64,000 nt of DNA from assembly GCA_019636095.1 (NCBI GenBank), contig JAHBYF010000009.1, forward strand, positions 1 to 64,000, read 5' to 3'. The DNA comes from Hyphomonadaceae bacterium. GTDB lineage: Bacteria; Pseudomonadota; Alphaproteobacteria; Caulobacterales; Aquidulcibacteraceae. Below are positions 1 through 8,567 of this stretch, piece by piece. The position numbers were made by a program, and so were the translations under genes. Numbering within the stretch: position 1 is the first letter of the stretch; the number at the start of each line of letters is the position of its first letter. The notes beneath the pieces were generated by a model. The model was given only the letters and a program-made list of their open reading frames with translations. It searched no databases and was not told where the DNA came from.

Positions 1-42
1 GAGCGAGACGCCAAAGCCTCAGACAGAAGACGAATAGCACGC

Positions 43-74
43 AAAAGAAAGGCCCTCCGCTTCCGCGAAGGGCC
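43..74 (-). terminator. Rho-independent terminator of sppA
   Basis: Read on the minus strand, a GGCCCT/AGGGCC stem continued by GCG/CGC around a 4-nt loop (stem 51-74) is followed by a T-rich tract (TTTCTTTT, complement of 43-50). It lies 23 nt after the sppA stop codon, the right place and orientation for an intrinsic terminator. Confidence 0.75.
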
Positions 75-97
75 CGAGGCTATAGAGTCAGTTTCGG

Positions 98-1858
98 TTA
101 GTGGATCGTCAGCTGATCCGCTTGAGCGCGTGCGTTGGCGTCTTCTTCGCGCATCGCCGCCATGACGCGCTGCATGCGCGGATCGGAGAGAGCCGCGTTC
201 AGACGAACCAGCCCTTCCACGCTCTGCGCTGAGGCGCCGAACAGGTTGCCAAACGCTTCGAACGGATTTTCGGCCGTGGGATAGAAGCGCAATTGCACGC
301 GGGCGTTCTCGTTGATGCCGGCGAGTGCACGCGCACGCGCCAGAGCCACCGAGAAACCACCGAGGTGATCGACCAGGTGACGCTCCAACGCTTGCTGTCC
401 TGTCCACACCCGGCCTTGCGCCACCGTGCGGACTTGCTCGGGCGTCATCCCACGCCCCTCTGCCACGAGGTTGAGGAATTCGCTGTAGGCGCGATCGATG
501 AAGCTCGCGAACGCCGCGCGTTCAGCTTGGTTGAAGCCGCGTTGCGAGGTGAACATTTCCACCATCGGCGAGCCCACAGTGATCGTCTCGGTGTTGGACG
601 AGAGGTAGTAATCCATCGCCGGGCCGATAATGAGCTTGCCGCCGACGACACCGATCGAGCCGGTGATGGTCGAGGGAGAAGCCACGATCTCGTCGGCAAA
701 GGCCGAGACGTAATAACCGCCGGACGCCGCAACATCGCCCATCGAGACGACGATGTGCTTGCCTCGCTCCTTGGCCGTCCGCAGCGCCGCCAGAATCTGA
801 TCCGAGGCGACAACCGAACCGCCGGGGCTCGAAACACGGAACACGATGGCCGCAACGTCGTCGTCTTCCGAGGCATCAAGCAGGGCTTGCGCGATGGCAT
901 CGCTGTTCATGACCGACTCATCGTTGAAGAGGTCATGTTGCTCGGGTCCGGAGACAATCGCGCCTTCGCCCTGCACCACGGCAATCGTGCGACCGCCGGA
1001 ATGGGTCGGCGCGCGATAGTCGGCGAAGTCGACCATTTCGGCGTGTTCAGCCCGCGCCAACGCGGCGCGTTCTGCTTCTTCCGGCCGGCCGATGTGATCG
1101 ATCAGCTGCAGTTCTTGGGCGCGTTGGGCCGTGAACGGCGTCGCTTCAATGGCTGCGCGCGTCGCTTGCGGGGTGATACCCCGGTCGGCGGCAATGTTGG
1201 CGACCATGTTGTCGTAGATGCCGTTCATTAGGCTCGTGATCTCTTCACGGTGCGCCGGCGTGAACGTGCGTTGGGTCAGCGAATTCGGATAAGTCTTGTA
1301 ATCCTCACGCTGCTCAAACTGCGCCTGCATGTGATAGCGCTGCAGCGTTTGACCGAAGAAAGTAACTTCAGCCGAGAGACCCATCGGTTGGAATTCGCTG
1401 GTCTCCTGCAGCCAAACCTCATCAGAGTCCGCGATCGCCATGTAGCCCGGCATGCCCATGCGGACGCCGTCATTCTGCAAGTGCGCCACGACGAACTTGC
1501 CGGACGCCCGGAACGCCGCGAGCGCCGCACGCAGCTCTTCAGCTTGCGCCGCTTGCATGCCGCCAGTGTTAGCGCGGATGTAAATGCCTTCGACGGCGTT
1601 GTCGGTGCGCGCCGCATCGATCTTGCCGAGAACATCGAGCAGCGCATTGCTGCTGCCGCCGAACGAGGCGAACGGATTGGCAGGACGTTGGTCAGTCAGC
1701 GGCTCGCGCAGGTCGAGCGCCAAAACCATATGCGACGGCTGCGGCGGCTGGCTGTTGAACGAGGCGCTCAGCATGCCGATCAGAATGATCGGTGCGAGAA
1801 CCAAGAACAGCACCAGGCCGGTCAGCACGCCCGCCACGGTGATGAGAAATTGCTTCAC
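98..1858 (-). CDS. sppA: Signal peptide peptidase SppA, 67K type
   Basis: Inner-membrane serine protease that degrades cleaved signal peptides. An N-terminal hydrophobic anchor (KQFLITVAGVLTGLVLF) is followed by two tandem S49 protease domains. The second carries the nucleophile segment GDVAASGGYYVS and the ITGSIGV strand; the first carries REDYKTYPNSLTQ, where the general-base lysine is expected in the Ser-Lys dyad. About 586 residues is normal for the long form. The frame is open further upstream, but the GTG at 1858 is preceded by GGGAG about 10 nt away and begins exactly at the membrane anchor, so that start is preferred. It is transcribed alone, with a terminator just downstream. Confidence 0.93.
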   Translation of the reverse strand: MKQFLITVAGVLTGLVLFLVLAPIILIGMLSASFNSQPPQPSHMVLALDLREPLTDQRPANPFASFGGSSNALLDVLGKIDAARTDNAVEGIYIRANTGGMQAAQAEELRAALAAFRASGKFVVAHLQNDGVRMGMPGYMAIADSDEVWLQETSEFQPMGLSAEVTFFGQTLQRYHMQAQFEQREDYKTYPNSLTQRTFTPAHREEITSLMNGIYDNMVANIAADRGITPQATRAAIEATPFTAQRAQELQLIDHIGRPEEAERAALARAEHAEMVDFADYRAPTHSGGRTIAVVQGEGAIVSGPEQHDLFNDESVMNSDAIAQALLDASEDDDVAAIVFRVSSPGGSVVASDQILAALRTAKERGKHIVVSMGDVAASGGYYVSAFADEIVASPSTITGSIGVVGGKLIIGPAMDYYLSSNTETITVGSPMVEMFTSQRGFNQAERAAFASFIDRAYSEFLNLVAEGRGMTPEQVRTVAQGRVWTGQQALERHLVDHLGGFSVALARARALAGINENARVQLRFYPTAENPFEAFGNLFGASAQSVEGLVRLNAALSDPRMQRVMAAMREEDANARAQADQLTIH

Positions 1859-2059
1859 GACAGGAAACTCCCACCCGGCCCCAATGGCGGGTTTATCGAT
1901 AAATGATATGGAGTGGGGGCGGAGTGCAAGCTTAATTTTATCGAAAAATGATAAATCTCCGACCAGACACCGCCCGTGACTGCGCCAAAACCTTGCCGCA
2001 ACGCAACTTTTCCCCAAGCACGGCGTAGAGCATGATGAGCAGTGGAGGGCTGGCTCGGA

Positions 2060-2509
2060 ATGGCCGTGTCACGCGGAAGACCCGCATTTGCGACCGATGA
2101 CTGGATGCAGGAGCAGCAGCTTCGGGCAGAGGCGGAGGCTGAAGGCTGGCGCCGGATGCGCCAAAAATTCGTTCGACCGGAACCCGCGCTGCCGACGCCG
2201 GCCCGCGTCATCGCCGCAGCCGTCGAGGCCGACCCGCACCGCACCGGCAGCGCCATTCTCAAGGCGGTCGTCCGCTTCTTAATAGCGGCCTTCGCCGCCT
2301 ATTTGGCATGGATTGCCGGCACGGACGCCCGCTTCGGCGAGTTCGACATCTGGATGGCAACCGGCTCGACTTTCGCAGTCATCCTCGCGCTCTCAATGTT
2401 TGGCCCGGCCCGCGGTTTTGTTCACGCGGCGGCTGAAACCATGCGCTGGCTCTTGCTGATTGGCATAGGCTTCGGCGCCACTTGGCTCGCCTTCAACTGG
2501 GCCGGCTAA
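2060..2509 (+). CDS. Small membrane protein of unknown function
   Basis: A 149-residue protein. The first ~55 residues are charged and helical (WMQEQQLRAEAEAEGWRRM), followed by three hydrophobic segments (FLIAAFAAYLAWIAG, FAVILALSMF, WLLLIGIGFGATWLAF). The ATG at 2060 has GGAGGG 10 nt upstream, which favours it over the in-frame GTG at 2042. It is divergent from sppA and 54 nt before tRNA-Pro. I recognise no characterised family. Confidence 0.75.
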   Translation: MAVSRGRPAFATDDWMQEQQLRAEAEAEGWRRMRQKFVRPEPALPTPARVIAAAVEADPHRTGSAILKAVVRFLIAAFAAYLAWIAGTDARFGEFDIWMATGSTFAVILALSMFGPARGFVHAAAETMRWLLLIGIGFGATWLAFNWAG

Positions 2510-2562
2510 GCCGCGTTGCGCCATCCGCAGAACCGTGTAAAAGGCCCGCCTCGCGCAAGCGT

Positions 2563-2639
2563 CGGAGTATAGCTCAGCCTGGTAGAGCACCACGTTCGGG
2601 ACGTGGGGGTCGTAAGTTCGAATCTTGCTACTCCGACCA
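2563..2639 (+). tRNA. tRNA-Pro (anticodon CGG)
   Basis: A 77-nt cloverleaf: acceptor arms CGGAGTA/TACTCCG, D-arm AGCTCAGCCTGGTAGAGC, anticodon stem CCACG/CGTGG with loop TTCGGGA (CGG at positions 34-36), TPsiC loop GTTCGAATC and an encoded CCA end. The C1 start is typical of bacterial tRNA-Pro. Confidence 0.95.
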
Positions 2640-2658
2640 CTTGCGGCGCTCTTCCCGA

Positions 2659-3849
2659 TTAAGCGCCGGCCGCCTTCTTAGCCTCAGTGAACGCAGCCAC
2701 CGCCCGCTCGACTTCCTCGCGCGTGTGCGCAGCCGACATCTGTGTCCGGATCCGCGCTTTGCCCTTCGGCACCACCGGATACGAGAACGCGATCACATAG
2801 ACGCCGCGCTTCAATAGCTCCTCGGCCAAAGCCACTGCATGCTTCGCATCATAGAGCATCACTGGGATGATCGGGTGCTCGCCGGGCAGCAGATCGAAGC
2901 CAGCGGCTTCGAGGCCATTGCGGAAAAGCTCCATGTTCGATCTGAGCTGCTTCCTGAGATCATCGCCCTTCGCCGCAAGCTCAACCGCCTTGCGCGCAGC
3001 CGCCACGATCGGCGGCGGCACGGTGTTGGAGAAGAGATACGGCCGCGAACGTTGGCGCAGCAATTCAACGATCGCGCGTTTGCCGCTGGTGAAGCCACCG
3101 CTCGCGCCGCCAAGCGCTTTGCCGAGCGTGCTGGTGAGAATGTCAATGCGGTCGATGCAATTGCGATACTCAGCCGTGCCACGCCCGCCCGGGCCGACGA
3201 TGCCCGTCGAGTGCGAGTCATCGACGTGGACGAGCGCGTTGTAGCGCTCGGCCAGATCGCAGATCTGATCGAGGGAAGCGATCACGCCGTCCATGGAGAA
3301 GACGCCGTCGGTTGAGATCAGCTTGAAGCGCGCGCCGGCGGCATCGGCCGCCTTCAGCTGCGCCTCGAGATCGTTCATATCGTTATTCTTGTAGCGATAG
3401 CGCTGCGCCTTGCAGAGCCGGACGCCATCGATGATCGAGGCGTGATTTAGCTCGTCCGAGATGATGGCATCTTCCGCGCCGAGCAGAACCTCGAACAAGC
3501 CGCCATTCGCGTCGAAGCACGATGGATAAAGGATCGTGTCCTCAAGCTGCAGCCACTTGGAGAGATCGTCCTCCAGCTGCTTGTGCACTGTCTGCGTGCC
3601 GCAGATGAAGCGCACCGAGGCCATGCCGTAGCCCCACTGGTCGAGGCCCTCATGTGCGGCGGCCTTGATCCGCGCGTCTTGCGCCAAACCCAGATAATTG
3701 TTGGCGCACATGTTGATGACGGATGTACCGCCGGTGACGCCAATCTCGGCGCCCTGCGGCGTCGCGATCACGCGCTCTTCCTTATAGAAGCCCGCCTCAC
3801 GAATGCCGGCGATCTCTTTTTCGATGTGCTTCTGAAATTCGCCGTACAT
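2659..3849 (-). CDS. kbl: Glycine C-acetyltransferase (2-amino-3-ketobutyrate CoA ligase)
   Basis: PLP enzyme that cleaves 2-amino-3-ketobutyrate with CoA to give glycine and acetyl-CoA, the second step of threonine degradation. Its 396 residues are the usual length. Visible are the alpha-oxoamine synthase core NNYLGLAQD, the [15 protein letters not shown] segment and the PLP-lysine motif [13 protein letters not shown]. It lies 93 nt downstream of tdh on the same strand, giving the canonical tdh-kbl pair. The gap between them holds an intergenic palindromic repeat that could affect relative expression. The 3' end lies 20 nt from tRNA-Pro. Confidence 0.96.
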   Translation of the reverse strand: MYGEFQKHIEKEIAGIREAGFYKEERVIATPQGAEIGVTGGTSVINMCANNYLGLAQDARIKAAAHEGLDQWGYGMASVRFICGTQTVHKQLEDDLSKWLQLEDTILYPSCFDANGGLFEVLLGAEDAIISDELNHASIIDGVRLCKAQRYRYKNNDMNDLEAQLKAADAAGARFKLISTDGVFSMDGVIASLDQICDLAERYNALVHVDDSHSTGIVGPGGRGTAEYRNCIDRIDILTSTLGKALGGASGGFTSGKRAIVELLRQRSRPYLFSNTVPPPIVAAARKAVELAAKGDDLRKQLRSNMELFRNGLEAAGFDLLPGEHPIIPVMLYDAKHAVALAEELLKRGVYVIAFSYPVVPKGKARIRTQMSAAHTREEVERAVAAFTEAKKAAGA

Positions 3850-3867
3850 GCGCAGGCCCCTTCACTC

Positions 3868-3943
3868 AGTCATTCCAGCGATCTGGAATCCAGCGGCCTG
3901 TCACCCTGGATTCCAGATCGGCCTCCGGCCGTCTGAAATGACT
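3868..3943. repeat. Intergenic palindromic repeat, copy 1
   Basis: Starts AGTCATTCCAG and ends CTGAAATGACT, which are near-perfect inverted ends. The inner CTGGAATCCAG and CTGGATTCCAG are themselves palindromic. The right half (3905-3943) matches 7303-7341 with two mismatches over 39 nt. It fills the tdh-kbl gap and touches the tdh stop codon. Confidence 0.85.
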
Positions 3944-4971
3944 TACTGCTCCCAGTTCAGCACGATCTTGCCGGACTTGCCTTCAAGCATCGTCTCAAAC
4001 CCCTCTTCGAACTTCTGATACGGCAGGCGGTGCGTGATGATCGGCGAGAGGTCGAGACCAGACTGGATCATCACTGACATCTTGTACCAGGTCTCGAAGA
4101 TTTCGCGGCCATAGATGCCTTTGATGGTCAGCATGTTGAAGACGACCTTGTTCCAGTCGACCTTCATATCGCCCGACGGAATGCCGAGGATCGAAATCTT
4201 CGCGCCGTGGCTCATATTATCGATCATGTCTGAAAGCGCATTCGGCGCGCCCGACATCTCAAGCCCCACGTCGAAGCCCTCGGTCATGCCGAGTTCCTTC
4301 TGCACGTCGCCCAACGTCTCCTTCGAAACGTTGACCGTACGCGTCGCGCCGAGCTTTTTGGCCAACGCCAAGCGATAGTCGTTGATGTCTGTGATGACGA
4401 CATGGCGCGCGCCGACGTGCTTGGCGATCGCCGCGGCCATGGCGCCGATCGGACCAGCGCCGGTGATCAGCACGTCTTCGCCGACCATGTCCCATTGCAA
4501 CGCGGTGTGAGTGGCGTTGCCGTAGGGATCGAAGATCGAAGCGATGTCGAGATCGATGCCGTCATGGTGATGCCAGACGTTGGCGTTCGGGATGACGATG
4601 TATTCGGCAAAGCAGCCAGGACGGTTCACGCCGACGCCGCTGGTGTACGGGCAAAGGTGACGGCGCCCGGCCATGCAATTGCGGCAGCGGCCACAGACGA
4701 TGTGGCCTTCGCCGGAGACGATCATGCCGGGCTTGTAATCGTTCACGTTGTCACCGACCTCGACGATCTCGCCGACAAATTCGTGACCAACGACCATCGG
4801 CACCGGGATCGTTTTCTGCGCCCACTCGTCCCATTTGTAGATGTGGATGTCGGTGCCGCAGATGGCGGTGCGTTTTACGCGGATCTTCACATCGTTGGGC
4901 CCGGCTTCGGGCTCCGGCACGTCCTCCAGCCAAAGCCCCCGTTTGGCCTCGCGTTTGACCAGCGCTTTCAA
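3943..4971 (-). CDS. tdh: L-threonine 3-dehydrogenase
   Basis: Zinc-dependent medium-chain dehydrogenase that oxidises L-threonine to 2-amino-3-ketobutyrate with NAD+, feeding Kbl. Visible are the catalytic-zinc segment [14 protein letters not shown] and [13 protein letters not shown], the structural-zinc cysteines in [15 protein letters not shown], and the Rossmann motif [18 protein letters not shown]. At 342 residues the length matches the family. The start is an unusual TTG at 4971, supported by AGGAG 6 nt upstream on the minus strand and by the expected N-terminus (MKALVKR). It leads the tdh-kbl operon and is divergent from sdaA. Confidence 0.96.
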   Translation of the reverse strand: MKALVKREAKRGLWLEDVPEPEAGPNDVKIRVKRTAICGTDIHIYKWDEWAQKTIPVPMVVGHEFVGEIVEVGDNVNDYKPGMIVSGEGHIVCGRCRNCMAGRRHLCPYTSGVGVNRPGCFAEYIVIPNANVWHHHDGIDLDIASIFDPYGNATHTALQWDMVGEDVLITGAGPIGAMAAAIAKHVGARHVVITDINDYRLALAKKLGATRTVNVSKETLGDVQKELGMTEGFDVGLEMSGAPNALSDMIDNMSHGAKISILGIPSGDMKVDWNKVVFNMLTIKGIYGREIFETWYKMSVMIQSGLDLSPIITHRLPYQKFEEGFETMLEGKSGKIVLNWEQ

Positions 4972-5093
4972 CGGCCTCTCCTTCGATACGGTAAGCGCGA
5001 TCTCGAAACTGCGCGCTCAATCCAAGTGTTTGGAAATCAGTCCATTATCTCCTACCTAGCTGGACGACAATCGCCTAACGTCAAGCGGACTTC

Positions 5094-6470
5094 ATGCTTT
5101 CGGTTTTGGACCTCTTTCGCATCGGCATCGGCCCTTCGAGCTCGCACACGCTCGGGCCGATCCGCATCGGCAAGCGCTTCCTGGAAGACCTCAAAGGCGC
5201 TGTGGAATTGGACACATTGGCGAAGGTCGTCGTGGAACTGCAGGGTTCGCTGGCGCTGACGGGCAAGGGCCACGCGACACCTAAGGCGGTGATCCTTGGT
5301 CTAATCGGGCTCGATCCTGAGACGCTCGATCCTGATGTAGCGGAAGCGACGGTCGAGCGAGTGGCGGCGGAGAAGCGGGTGGCGCTGCTGGGAACGCACG
5401 AAATCGCGTTCGATCCGGAAAGCGACATCGTATTCGCCTATCACATCATCCCGGAGCTGCACCCAAACGGCATGAAGCTCAGCGCCTTGGATGCAAACGG
5501 CGCTTTGCTGTTCGAGCAGACCTATTACTCAACCGGTGGCGGCTTCATCGCGACAGAGAAGCAGCTTCGCACGCCTGCGCCCAAAGACCTCATCGTCACT
5601 GGCCGTAAAGTGCCGTTTCCATTCGGCTCCGCCGCCGAACTGCTTGGGCACTGCACGCGCGAAGGAAATTCGATCGAGGAGATCATCTACGCCAACGAGG
5701 ACGCGATGCGCCCGCGCGACGAGACGGACACGCGACTGGATCGCGTGGCGGAGGTGATGGCGGCATGCATTGAACGTGGGCTGCACAAGGAGGGCGTGCT
5801 GCCCGGTGCGCTGCAGGTCACGCGCCGCGCGCCAGCGATCTGGAAGAAGCTCAAGGATCAGCCGGGCGCCAATGAACCAGAACGGCTGTTCGATTGGCTC
5901 AACGTCTATGCGATGGCGGTCAACGAGGAGAACGCTGCCGGCGGGCAAGTGGTCACCGCGCCGACCAACGGTGCTGCCGGCATTCTGCCGTCGATCCTCC
6001 GCCACTATTGCCTGAACAGCGAGAATCCGGTGCGCGACGCGCGCCGCTTCCTGCTCACAGCTGGCGGCATCGGCCTGCTCTACAAGCAGCGCGCTTCGAT
6101 CTCGGGCGCCGAGATGGGCTGCCAGGGCGAGGTCGGCGTCGCCTGCTCGATGGCGGCGGCGGGCTTGTCGGCCGTTTGGGGCGGGTCGCCGCAGCAAGTG
6201 GCGAACGCTGCTGAGATCGGCATGGAGCACAATCTGGGGCTTACGTGCGATCCGGTCGGCGGGCTGGTGCAAATCCCCTGCATTGAGCGCAACGCCGTCG
6301 GCGCGGTGAAGGCCGTGAACGGCGCACGGCTTTCTCTCCACTCAGAAACCCCCAGCAAGGTTTCCCTGGACCAAGTCATAGAGACGATGCGGCAGACTGG
6401 GGCGGACATGTCCTCCAAGTACAAAGAGACCAGCCAGGGCGGCCTCGCGGTCAACGTGGTAGAGTGCTGA
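5094..6470 (+). CDS. sdaA: L-serine ammonia-lyase, iron-sulfur dependent, single-chain
   Basis: Deaminates L-serine to pyruvate and ammonia with a [4Fe-4S] cluster. The N-terminal beta domain begins [20 protein letters not shown], the signature of the family. The alpha domain contains [12 protein letters not shown] and the cluster cysteines around [16 protein letters not shown] and [14 protein letters not shown]. At 458 residues it is the typical fused form. It is divergent from tdh-kbl across about 120 nt. Glycine from threonine can become serine and then pyruvate, so the two units form one catabolic neighbourhood; shared regulation is inference. Confidence 0.96.
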   Translation: MLSVLDLFRIGIGPSSSHTLGPIRIGKRFLEDLKGAVELDTLAKVVVELQGSLALTGKGHATPKAVILGLIGLDPETLDPDVAEATVERVAAEKRVALLGTHEIAFDPESDIVFAYHIIPELHPNGMKLSALDANGALLFEQTYYSTGGGFIATEKQLRTPAPKDLIVTGRKVPFPFGSAAELLGHCTREGNSIEEIIYANEDAMRPRDETDTRLDRVAEVMAACIERGLHKEGVLPGALQVTRRAPAIWKKLKDQPGANEPERLFDWLNVYAMAVNEENAAGGQVVTAPTNGAAGILPSILRHYCLNSENPVRDARRFLLTAGGIGLLYKQRASISGAEMGCQGEVGVACSMAAAGLSAVWGGSPQQVANAAEIGMEHNLGLTCDPVGGLVQIPCIERNAVGAVKAVNGARLSLHSETPSKVSLDQVIETMRQTGADMSSKYKETSQGGLAVNVVEC

Positions 6471-6560
6471 AACCTACTTTCCGCCAAAGACTTGAGATGC
6501 GTCAGCCGGGCGCTGTTGCATCCGGATGCGGGCGCCTCTAAGTACGCGCTTCGCCGGTTT

Positions 6561-6635
6561 TGGGGTGTCGCCAAGCGGTAAGGCAGCGGTTTTTGGTACC
6601 GCCATTCCCAGGTTCGAATCCTGGCACCCCAGCCA
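6561..6635 (+). tRNA. tRNA-Gln (anticodon TTG)
   Basis: A 75-nt cloverleaf: acceptor TGGGGTG/CACCCCA, D-arm GCCAAGCGGTAAGGC, anticodon stem GCGGT/ACCGC with loop TTTTGGT (TTG at 34-36), TPsiC loop GTTCGAATC and an encoded GCCA end. The U1-A72 acceptor pair is typical of bacterial tRNA-Gln. Confidence 0.95.
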
Positions 6636-6722
6636 CCGGTCCACCGATACGGAAGTGACGTAACGAACCGCTTGTCAGCGCGTTGACCAGCGGGAAGAAA
6701 GAATGCGTTTCAGAACGGAGCG

Positions 6723-7238
6723 ATGATGGCGCGGAAGAGTTATATCCCAGGTGACTTTGAACTTGTCGTGAAGCGTTCGGCAACGGGCCTCGGGCTATTC
6801 GCCGAAAGCGAGATTCCGAAGAACGCCTGCATCATCGAATATACCGGCGTGCAGATTTCCAAAGAGCAGGAAGAAAAGAGCCGTTCGAAATATCTGTTCG
6901 AAATCCACGCACGCAAAACCATCGACGGCGCGCCACGCTGGAACACAGCGCGCTACATCAACCATTCATGCCGCCCGAACTGCGAGCCGAACATTCATAA
7001 GGGACGCGTGTTCATTCACTCCAAGCGCAAAATCAAACCCGGCGAAGAGCTGAACTACGATTACGGCAAGAACTATTTCAACGAGTACCTGAAAGACATT
7101 TGCGCCTGCCCCAAATGCGAAGAGAAACGCGCATCGGTGAAGAAGGCCGCCGCGAAGACAGCGGCACGCAAGCGCGCTGCAACCAAGGTAAAAAAGACAA
7201 GTGCGAAGAAGGCGACATCTTCGCGCAAGGAACGCTAA
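6723..7238 (+). CDS. SET-domain protein-lysine methyltransferase with Lys/Ala-rich tail
   Basis: 171 residues. The SET fold covers about residues 10-125: GLGLFAESEIPKNACIIEYTG, then the SAM/knot motif RYINHSCRPNCEPN and ELNYDYGKNYF. A post-SET cysteine cluster follows (CACPKCEEKR). The final ~35 residues are almost entirely Lys/Ala/Arg/Thr, resembling histone H1 tails and suggesting nucleic-acid association or self-methylation. Single-gene bacterial SET proteins are known in several alphaproteobacteria; the substrate here is unknown. Two consecutive ATGs occur; 6723 follows GGAG at close spacing. Confidence 0.9.
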   Translation: MMARKSYIPGDFELVVKRSATGLGLFAESEIPKNACIIEYTGVQISKEQEEKSRSKYLFEIHARKTIDGAPRWNTARYINHSCRPNCEPNIHKGRVFIHSKRKIKPGEELNYDYGKNYFNEYLKDICACPKCEEKRASVKKAAAKTAARKRAATKVKKTSAKKATSSRKER

Positions 7239-7242
7239 CTCC

Positions 7243-7341
7243 AGTCATTCCAGGCGAGCGCGGCGAGACCTGGAATCCAGCACTTCGAGACCTAGCCTTG
7301 GTCCTGGATTCCAGATCGGCCTCCGGTCGTCTGGAATGACT
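7243..7341. repeat. Intergenic palindromic repeat, copy 2
   Basis: Begins AGTCATTCCAG and ends CTGGAATGACT, perfect inverted ends, with inner CTGGAATCCAG and CTGGATTCCAG. Its last 39 nt match copy 1 (3905-3943) with two differences. It occupies the convergent gap between the SET gene and rpiA and abuts the rpiA stop, where it could act as a bidirectional transcript end. Confidence 0.85.
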
Positions 7342-8046
7342 CTAGGAGAGCGTCTTTACTTCGGCGCCTTTGGCTTTGCCGATGATCACGACCTGACTGA
7401 GACCGATGAAAAGGCCGTGCTCGACCACGCCTGCGATATCCTTCAGCGCAGCGCCCAGCGTGTCTGGATCGGGGATGCGCTTGGCATGGGCGTCGAGGAT
7501 GTAATTGCCGCCGTCCGTGATCACCGGCTCGTTGGCCTTGCCGCTCACACGAAGGACGACCTCATCCCCGGCGCAGCCGCTGGCGCGCAGCGCGGCGGTC
7601 ACGCGCTGCTGCACGAGGGCGAAACCAAAACGTGTGACTTCGACCGGAAGCGGAAACGCACCCAGCGTTTCCACCCATTTCGATTCATCGGCGATCACGA
7701 CCATCTGCTTTGCGGCCGCGGCGACGATCTTCTCGCGCAGCAATGCGCCGCCGCCGCCTTTGATGAGACGGAACGCAGGATCGACTTCGTCGGCGCCATC
7801 GATGTCGAGATCGAGTGCTGTGATCTGGCTAATCTCAAGCAGCGGTACGCCAACTTGCTCGGCGAGGTTGCGTGTGGCTTCCGATGTCGGCACACCCTTC
7901 ACGCGCAGCCCCTGCCGCACGCGCTCGCCGAGTTGGCGGACGAAATGCGCCGAAGTCGAGCCGGTGCCGAGGCCGACGACCATCCCGTCCTTCACATACT
8001 CGAGCGCCGCTTGCGCCGCGTTGAACTTGGCGATGTCTTCGCTCAC
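7342..8046 (-). CDS. rpiA: Ribose-5-phosphate isomerase A
   Basis: Interconverts ribose 5-phosphate and ribulose 5-phosphate in the pentose phosphate pathway. Visible motifs are VGLGTGSTSAHFV (phosphate binding), LDLDIDGADEVDP (catalytic Asp residues), IKGGGGALLREKIVA and IADESKWV. About 234 residues is normal. The frame is open further upstream, but the GTG at 8046 has AGGAG about 9 nt upstream and gives the expected N-terminus (SEDIAKFNAAQAALEYV). Its GTG overlaps the upstream gene's TGA (GTGA), so it is translationally coupled to the YcxB-like gene and glmU. Confidence 0.95.
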   Translation of the reverse strand: MSEDIAKFNAAQAALEYVKDGMVVGLGTGSTSAHFVRQLGERVRQGLRVKGVPTSEATRNLAEQVGVPLLEISQITALDLDIDGADEVDPAFRLIKGGGGALLREKIVAAAAKQMVVIADESKWVETLGAFPLPVEVTRFGFALVQQRVTAALRASGCAGDEVVLRVSGKANEPVITDGGNYILDAHAKRIPDPDTLGAALKDIAGVVEHGLFIGLSQVVIIGKAKGAEVKTLS

Positions 8047-8567
8047 GAGGCCTTCTCCTGCACATGTGCGCGTCGCCCGAGATTCTCGCGGAGCAGCCGC
8101 CTGAGGCCTGCGATGGCTTGAGTCGAGAGATCGCGCTTGGGAAATATCTGAATGGCGCTCTGTTCTTGCTGCAAAATGAACAGCGCTTTGGTTTCGATTG
8201 CGCCACGGTAGCCGCTCCACGGCGCGGTCGCGCCGCTGTTTGCGATGCCGCCGTGCGAAATCGCGTACGTCGCCGGCGCCGAGCGACCTGGCGCGCTGGC
8301 GCTAAAGCGGGCGGCGAAATAGAAAATCGAGACGACCGCAGCGGCGACGACAACTCCTGTCAGCGCCACCTGCGCGGATATCTCAAGCGCGCGCGCTGTT
8401 GCTTCCGCGCCTTCGGTGCGTTTGAAGTAGAGAGCCCCCTGCGCCACCGGCGGGATCAGGACCGCAAGCCAAAACATGCGGCTGCTGAGCCCATCAAAGA
8501 GCAGGCCCCAGAAATAATCCGTGCGTCTGCGCATGACCGTGACTTCGACACGATCCGCGCTCGTCAC
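8043..8567 (-). CDS. YcxB-like membrane protein of unknown function
   Basis: 174 residues with two hydrophobic segments (MFWLAVLIPPVAQGALYF; QVALTGVVVAAAVVSIFYFA). A C-terminal soluble part has the YcxB-like pattern: WSGYRGAIETKALFILQ, then IQIFPKRDLS and a final helix IAGLRRLLREN. It begins at GTG 8567, overlapping the glmU stop by 4 nt, and ends overlapping the rpiA start by 4 nt, so glmU, this gene and rpiA form one coupled operon. Family assignment rests on the C-terminal pattern only; function is unknown. Confidence 0.75.
   Translation of the reverse strand: MTSADRVEVTVMRRRTDYFWGLLFDGLSSRMFWLAVLIPPVAQGALYFKRTEGAEATARALEISAQVALTGVVVAAAVVSIFYFAARFSASAPGRSAPATYAISHGGIANSGATAPWSGYRGAIETKALFILQQEQSAIQIFPKRDLSTQAIAGLRRLLRENLGRRAHVQEKAS

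Noticed and set aside
293..1906. Long open frames antisense to sppA
   Set aside because: High-GC shadow frames; the sppA reading has full family motifs.
5529..6341. 270-residue frame antisense to sdaA
   Set aside because: Arg/His-rich composition typical of reverse-frame translation, no motif, fully inside sdaA.
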